Source of the DNA: Bacteroidota bacterium
GTDB taxonomy: Bacteria > Bacteroidota > Bacteroidia > Flavobacteriales > Weeksellaceae
DNA: 18,781 nt
NCBI GenBank assembly: GCA_023458415.1
Contig: JAEWZO010000047.1
Span: 1 to 18,781 of the forward strand
Direction of reading: 5' to 3'
Shown here: positions 14,932-18,781 of the stretch, one piece after another
Layout of the letters: every line of letters begins with the position of its first letter
How positions within the stretch are numbered: the stretch's first letter is position 1
The notes under the pieces: generated by a model
What the model saw: only the letters and a program-made list of their open reading frames with translations
What the model was told of the DNA's origin: nothing
Databases searched by the model: none
Made by a program: the position numbers and the translations under genes

Positions 14932-16320
14932 TTATTTGGGTTGCTGTGTGTTTGGGTTTCCTAAGAATTCGCTTAAGGAAAATACGACGGTGGCTGATTT
15001 TGCACGGTAATCAATCGTTCTTCCGGAGGCATCAACATCGGTGGAAATGGCGTCCGAAGGATGCTGAATCGAGAAGAATCCAAATTTATGATCAGGCGTA
15101 AACGTAAGTCCTGTCGGCTCCGAACCAATCGGCATCGAAGAGAAAAGTCTTACCTGAGGATTTTCTTTGTTGTGGTTCGGTGCAACTACCCAAATGTAGT
15201 TTTTGCCGCCGTCCTGAAGCACCCAAAGGTTTCCAAGTTCGTCGAAAGTAAGGTTGTCATTACCATCGCCCCATCTTTCTGAGGTCATTCCTTTCTCGGT
15301 CACAAAGGAAAATTCAGATTCACTGCCGCCTACAAAAGTCTCAATCTGCGAAGCTGTTTTTCCGTCATCTTTCAAGCGGTAAACGCGGTCCAGACCTTTG
15401 GCGGTAAAATATACCTTGCCGTCCAGCGGGCTGATTTCCACATCTTCAATCCCGTTGAATACGGTTCCGCCAACTGAAGCAGCCAGTGCGGAAGTATTGT
15501 TCTGGTCGGCCTTAGTTTTATTCGGTACCTGAATCCATTTTCCGGTGCTTACCGTTGGGTCGCCGTTGGTCAATCCCTGATCCAGCTGCAGCACATAGAG
15601 GTTTCCTGAAGAAAGGTCACCTGCTTTGTCCATCACATATTTGTACACCATATGCGTGCCGCCGTCTTCACCATAATAAGCCGTTTTTCTGTCGGCGCTG
15701 ATTACGGCATTTTCGTGTTTCATGGCGCCCATCTGCCAGAGTTTTCCGGGAGTGCCGTCTTCATTCTTACTCACCACGTTTGCGGTTACAGGATCTATTT
15801 CCACCAGCCAGCCGTAATCTTTATATCCGTCGTTGTTGGAATCTGCAGCGCTTACTTCCTCTTCAGCGGTGATGATGGTTCCCCACGGAGTAATTCCTCC
15901 CGAGCAGTTTCTTGCAGTCTGCACCAGACTTGGCAAATTGAAAGGAACTGCGCGCGAACGGGTAACTTCCCAAAGTTTGGATACGGGATTATACTGAATC
16001 TCGGCCATCGTCACACCACCCGGATTTGTTTCGTGGTTTACGGAAAGATAACCCTGCGTGCTGCTGCCATTTTTGCCAACATATCCGGTGAAATCGTTCA
16101 GTCCGCCAACTCTGCCGCCACCTTCAGAATAAGGATCTCCTTCTTTCAGAATCAGCTGGAAACTGATTTCTTTCGGAAAGATTACTTTTTCGGTCTGTAC
16201 TGTCGGAGTAATGGAGGTGAAATTACTGATGTGCTGATTCGGGCTTGGTGCAGTCTGCGCATCGGTAAAACCTATGGCCATACTCATTAAAACTGCAGAT
16301 AGTACAATATTCTTTTTCAT
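14932..16320 (-). CDS. PhoX-type alkaline phosphatase family protein (DUF839)
   Basis: A 462-residue exported protein of the PhoX family, whose characterised members are calcium- and iron-dependent phosphatases that release phosphate from organic esters in the periplasm. Family segments: FTGYVGKNG (77-85), YLSVNHET (91-98), the key NCSGGITPWGTIITAEEE (138-155) holding the presumed iron-ligand Cys139 and acidic ligands, MKHENAV (200-206), AYYGEDGG (214-221), NGIEDVEISP (289-298), DNLTFDELGNLWVLQDGG (355-372) and GSEPTGLTFTPD (399-410). The signal peptide MKKNIVLSAVLMSMAIGFTDA is Sec-like, without the twin-arginine motif of classical PhoX, and the protein is shorter than the Pseudomonas enzyme. 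It starts 22 bases after the peroxidase gene, behind an A-rich leader, and is followed by a terminator. The activity is inferred from the family. Confidence 0.9.
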   Translation of the reverse strand: MKKNIVLSAVLMSMAIGFTDAQTAPSPNQHISNFTSITPTVQTEKVIFPKEISFQLILKEGDPYSEGGGRVGGLNDFTGYVGKNGSSTQGYLSVNHETNPGGVTMAEIQYNPVSKLWEVTRSRAVPFNLPSLVQTARNCSGGITPWGTIITAEEEVSAADSNNDGYKDYGWLVEIDPVTANVVSKNEDGTPGKLWQMGAMKHENAVISADRKTAYYGEDGGTHMVYKYVMDKAGDLSSGNLYVLQLDQGLTNGDPTVSTGKWIQVPNKTKADQNNTSALAASVGGTVFNGIEDVEISPLDGKVYFTAKGLDRVYRLKDDGKTASQIETFVGGSESEFSFVTEKGMTSERWGDGNDNLTFDELGNLWVLQDGGKNYIWVVAPNHNKENPQVRLFSSMPIGSEPTGLTFTPDHKFGFFSIQHPSDAISTDVDASGRTIDYRAKSATVVFSLSEFLGNPNTQQPK

Positions 16321-16342
16321 TTTTTTCTTTTGGTGATATTTT

Positions 16343-18175
16343 TTATTCCTTGCTTTTGCTGTTGTCGGTCAGGGCTTTCATAAAGGCGATGATCTGTTTG
16401 ATCTCGTCGTCATAAAGGTTCAGTTTATCGGGTGAAAGTGTTTGGTTGGTCACCTTCAGGCCAAGTCCTTCACCGCCGCCCTCATTGTAAAAATCCATCA
16501 CTTCTTCCAAGGTATTGAAAGCACCGTTGTGGAAGTATGGTGCCGTGAGTTCAATGTTTCTTACCGTTGTAGTCTTGAAAGATTTCTCGTAAATCCACGA
16601 TGATTCCTTGCTTACCGGACTTGCAATGCGGCCGCGGTCGTCATCCAGAACGTAGGGTGGATTATTGACCGACGCTTTGGTTACCCCAAGAATTTCCGAT
16701 TCATTCTCATTGAAAAATGGCGGAACAAGACCTGAGAAATTCGGTACGAAATGACAGGTCGCACAGTTGGCTTTGCCCATGAACAGGTTGAAACCTTTCT
16801 TCACGTCTTCGGAAACCTCTTTTTCATTTCGCATAAAATTGTCGAAATCGCTGTCGAAGGAATAGAGAGACGCCACATAAGAACTCAGCGCCTTGGAGAA
16901 ATTCTGCCGGTTGATTTCACTGGTCCCGAAAACATCACGGAAAGCCTTTCTGTATTCCGGCTTTTTACGGATTTTATTCACGATGCTTTCATAGGTAGTA
17001 TTGAATTCATCTTCATTGTAAATCACGTGTTCGGCCTGCTGTTCCAGGTAGAATGCACGCATGTCGTAGAAAAACCGTTTCGCGAAAACAGAATTGTACA
17101 GCGTAGGCGAATTGCGCATCACGGTTTTGCCTTCCACATTGCTCTCCGATTTGGCTTTCAGGTCGGTGAAGGCGTGCTCCGGAAGGTGACAGGTGGCACA
17201 GCTCATTTTGCTGTTTCCGCTGAGGGATTCGTCATAGAAAAGGGTTTTTCCCAGTTTTCGCAGTTCGGCACCGTCTTCATTTTTCGAAAGTAAAGTGTAG
17301 AAATAAGGATTCAGGAAACCGCTTTCAAAAAGGTGACTGCTGTTGCTGTTCCATCCGGAAAACTCTTCCAGATCATCTTTTCTGCCGTCCCAACTTCCTA
17401 ATTCTTCATAGAGCGGTTGAATGGTTTTTTTATAGAATTCAATGCGGTCCAGTGTGTTGAAATCACGGTTTTTAGAAAGCCAGGTCATTCCTTCATTCAG
17501 TATTTTCCTAGCTTTCGAGACATCATAATTTTGGAAGTATGAATCCGACTCGATATGTTTCAGAATCCCTGAGAGCGAATGTTGTGCTTCCTCCGAAACG
17601 TTCAAAGAACCGGGCGTATCATAACCTGAAACACCCATTGAAAAAATGCGGATCAGCTGCATCCTCAGCGGCAAAGTTTTGTTGGTTCCAGAACTCAAAC
17701 CGTTCTGCATTGCACTGAGATAAAACCTGGAATATTGATTGTGCAGAAAACCCGCAATCTCTGCAATCTCATTGCGCTGCTTTTCAGTATCCACAGAGAA
17801 AATCAGTTCATCCAACACCTGCAATCCTTCGGGCGGCAGTGTATAAGCAGATGTTCCTGCAGCTTCCAGCCGGTAGAGCGGTGCTGCATTCATATGATTT
17901 TTGGTAAAATCGGGATAATAGTAGGCGATGAAAAATTCTATTTCTTTGTAGGAATTCCTTGTTTTCCGAAGCGATTCCTGTAATTCCTTGGTCGTTACTT
18001 TCTCCGCTTTGTAGTTCTGGCTATCAGTATTCAGCTGTTCGATATGTTGACGAAGATTCAGGAGTGCGGTATTGACGAATACATCTTCCGGCGCTTTTCC
18101 GCGATCCTCCGCAACAAAGGAAAGCAGTAATAAAACCACCAAAGAAACCAACGAAACAGGAAGAAGAAATCTCAT
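16343..18175 (-). CDS. Di-haem cytochrome-c peroxidase/MauG-like protein with helical N-terminal extension
   Basis: A 610-residue exported protein anchored or targeted by an N-terminal hydrophobic segment (about 2-21). Residues about 290-605 form the di-haem peroxidase module: first haem site CATCH at 326-330, RNSPTLYN around 354-361, second haem site CATCH at 471-475, and TVRNIELTAPYFHNGAFNTLEEV around 537-558. Family members reduce hydrogen peroxide or, like MauG, oxidise protein substrates in the periplasm. No Met lies between the second haem site and residue 559; the place of the usual axial Met seems taken by Tyr563, as in MauG-like members (my alignment by eye). Residues about 25-285 are helical and resemble imelysin-type domains (EIEFFIAYYYPD, PPEGLQVLDELIF). 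The frame opens with GTG at 18178, but the ATG at 18175 is preferred. The PhoX-type gene follows after 22 bases. Confidence 0.9.
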   Translation of the reverse strand: MRFLLPVSLVSLVVLLLLSFVAEDRGKAPEDVFVNTALLNLRQHIEQLNTDSQNYKAEKVTTKELQESLRKTRNSYKEIEFFIAYYYPDFTKNHMNAAPLYRLEAAGTSAYTLPPEGLQVLDELIFSVDTEKQRNEIAEIAGFLHNQYSRFYLSAMQNGLSSGTNKTLPLRMQLIRIFSMGVSGYDTPGSLNVSEEAQHSLSGILKHIESDSYFQNYDVSKARKILNEGMTWLSKNRDFNTLDRIEFYKKTIQPLYEELGSWDGRKDDLEEFSGWNSNSSHLFESGFLNPYFYTLLSKNEDGAELRKLGKTLFYDESLSGNSKMSCATCHLPEHAFTDLKAKSESNVEGKTVMRNSPTLYNSVFAKRFFYDMRAFYLEQQAEHVIYNEDEFNTTYESIVNKIRKKPEYRKAFRDVFGTSEINRQNFSKALSSYVASLYSFDSDFDNFMRNEKEVSEDVKKGFNLFMGKANCATCHFVPNFSGLVPPFFNENESEILGVTKASVNNPPYVLDDDRGRIASPVSKESSWIYEKSFKTTTVRNIELTAPYFHNGAFNTLEEVMDFYNEGGGEGLGLKVTNQTLSPDKLNLYDDEIKQIIAFMKALTDNSKSKE

Positions 18176-18322
18176 CACAACTACTGATCAGCTAAGATAC
18201 AGTTAGTAGATTACGTGAATTTTAATAGAATGTTAATTAATGTTTACAGCGGCAGTTGTGCTCTTGATTCCCACTTTTTTGTTCACCGACCGATGGATTT
18301 CATTCAGATAATCTCATAAAAA

Positions 18323-18350
18323 AATCCCTTCTACCAAAGTAAAAGGGATT
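18323..18350 (-). terminator. Intrinsic terminator of the katG remnant
   Basis: Minus-strand arms AATCCCTT (18350-18343) and AAGGGATT (18330-18323) around a 12-base loop, followed by five more T residues. It sits 21 bases after the katG stop codon, so the 3' end of the old gene is intact although the gene body is gone. Confidence 0.75.
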
Positions 18351-18370
18351 CCTGTTTAAGTTTAAGTAAT

Positions 18371-18562
18371 TTAGTTGGGATCGTAACGGTCTGCGTTCAT
18401 TACTTTAGTCCACGCCTTGATGAAATCTCTTGCAAATTTCTCCTTATCGTCATCCTGTGCATACACTTCAGCATAAGATCTCAGAATGGAATTCGAACCG
18501 AGTACCAGATCCACGCGCGTTGCAGTAAATTTGGTTTCTCCGGAAGCGCGATCCACTGTATG
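18371..18562 (-). pseudogene. katG: Truncated 3' remnant of catalase-peroxidase katG
   Basis: The frame on the minus strand encodes about 60 residues matching the extreme C-terminus of KatG: DRASGE, then TATRVDLVLGSNSILRS, AEVYA, and FIKAWTKVMNADRYD before a TAA stop at 18371. KatG normally has about 720-760 residues, so only the last ~8% remains. Going upstream, recognisable homology ends at about 18556-18562. A few unrelated codons follow and then an in-frame stop (TGA, 18568-18566), so this is not merely a window cut. The surviving codons contain no stop or frameshift and the native terminator follows, suggesting a recent loss. It has no start (only an internal GTG) and lacks the haem-binding N-terminal domain, so it cannot act as a catalase. 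It lies about 190 bases upstream of the di-haem peroxidase gene, on the same strand. Confidence 0.88.
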
Positions 18563-18781
18563 TCTTCAAAAGATACAAATAACAACTAATCAATCAGAAA
18601 TTATTTTTTATAAACCACTGATTTAAAGGGATTTTTTAGTGTTTATAGGGTTTAATTACTTTCCGATGCAGTATCTTAACTTTCCTTTATTAATAAGCTT
18701 TTACGTTAAATCATGTAGTACTAAAGTAGTACAGTTCCAAGGTGCTGCAACATCTTTTGGGTGTAGATACCGTCAACATTT
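18563..18781. other. Unassigned AT-rich sequence beyond the katG breakpoint, with a possible ORF end
   Basis: These 219 bases show no KatG homology and no recognisable gene. On the minus strand a frame is open from the window edge (18780) to a TAG at 18723-18721, giving NVDGIYTQKMLQHLGTVLL. It could be the end of a gene outside the window, but 19 residues are too few to identify, and the plus strand is also open there. A 7-base direct repeat GTAGTAC occurs at 18715-18721 and 18726-18732. Whether this is a mobile-element end, a deletion junction or a simple intergenic region cannot be settled from the window. Confidence 0.35.
18609..18647. repeat. Imperfect inverted repeat near the katG breakpoint
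   Basis: TATAAACCACT (18609-18619) and AGTGTTTATA (18638-18647) are inverted complements with one unpaired C, separated by 18 bases. The element lies about 50 bases beyond the katG breakpoint. It could be a hairpin, a protein-binding site or part of an element end; no transposase is visible next to it. Confidence 0.4.

Noticed and set aside
15652..16290. A 212-codon open frame on the plus strand opposite the PhoX-type gene
   Set aside because: It lies entirely antisense to a gene with strong family motifs; the translation has no recognisable domain and no leader. It is a shadow frame.
16751..17293. A 180-codon open frame on the plus strand opposite the di-haem peroxidase
   Set aside because: It is antisense to the haem-binding region and shows no domain pattern, so I treat it as a chance open frame.
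18179..18322. Search for a promoter of the peroxidase operon in this gap
   Set aside because: The nearest match on the minus strand, TATCTTAG at 18199-18192, deviates from TAnnTTTG at a key base, and I see no convincing -33 element.
18721..18781. Possible rRNA fragment at the right edge, because of a GACGGTATC-like stretch on the minus strand
   Set aside because: The surrounding bases do not follow the 16S or 23S pattern; the short match is probably chance.

Overview
The window looks like a chromosomal segment of a flavobacterium, most likely in the Chryseobacterium/Kaistella/Epilithonimonas group (Weeksellaceae). Three things point there. The DNA is AT-rich. Promoter-like elements follow the Bacteroidetes pattern TTG-N~20-TAnnTTTG, the best one lying upstream of queA. 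Many exported proteins have short signal peptides ending in Ala-Gln, and one enzyme resembles the dipeptidyl-peptidase 5 branch of S9 peptidases. The genus is an inference from protein resemblance only.

Layout. A plus-strand zinc alcohol dehydrogenase (30-1070) converges on a minus-strand pair: a long-chain polyprenyl diphosphate synthase (GTG start) followed by a DUF2200 protein. Next on the minus strand is a translationally coupled trio, rlmN - DUF1275 membrane protein - secreted propeller-like protein, whose stop and start codons overlap by 1 and 4 bases. queA follows with its own promoter and terminator. After it come a deoxyinosine/uracil-type DNA glycosylase and a secreted protein with an ATGA overlap. 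The glycosylase is divergent, across only 37 bp, from a plus-strand MgtC-family gene and a lipoprotein gene.

From 8884 onward everything is on the minus strand. An apparent four-gene operon encodes, in transcription order, an outer-membrane-type protein, a small two-helix membrane protein (TTG start), a membrane-anchored bacterial PH-domain protein and a secreted S9 peptidase. A second cluster encodes a secreted leucine-rich-repeat protein, a small lipoprotein and a four-helix phage-holin-like membrane protein. A third, two-gene operon encodes an exported di-haem cytochrome-c-peroxidase/MauG-like protein with a long N-terminal extension, followed by a PhoX-type phosphatase with an ordinary Sec signal instead of the expected twin-arginine signal.

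The right end is a scar. The last ~60 residues of catalase-peroxidase KatG, with its terminator intact, abut about 220 bp of unrelated AT-rich sequence containing a small inverted repeat and a possible ORF end at the window edge.

Most of the window is ordinary conserved flavobacterial chromosome. The parts most worth a second look are the peroxidase-PhoX operon, the four-gene envelope/peptidase operon and the katG breakpoint. I found no CRISPR array, tRNA, rRNA, complete insertion sequence or prophage.
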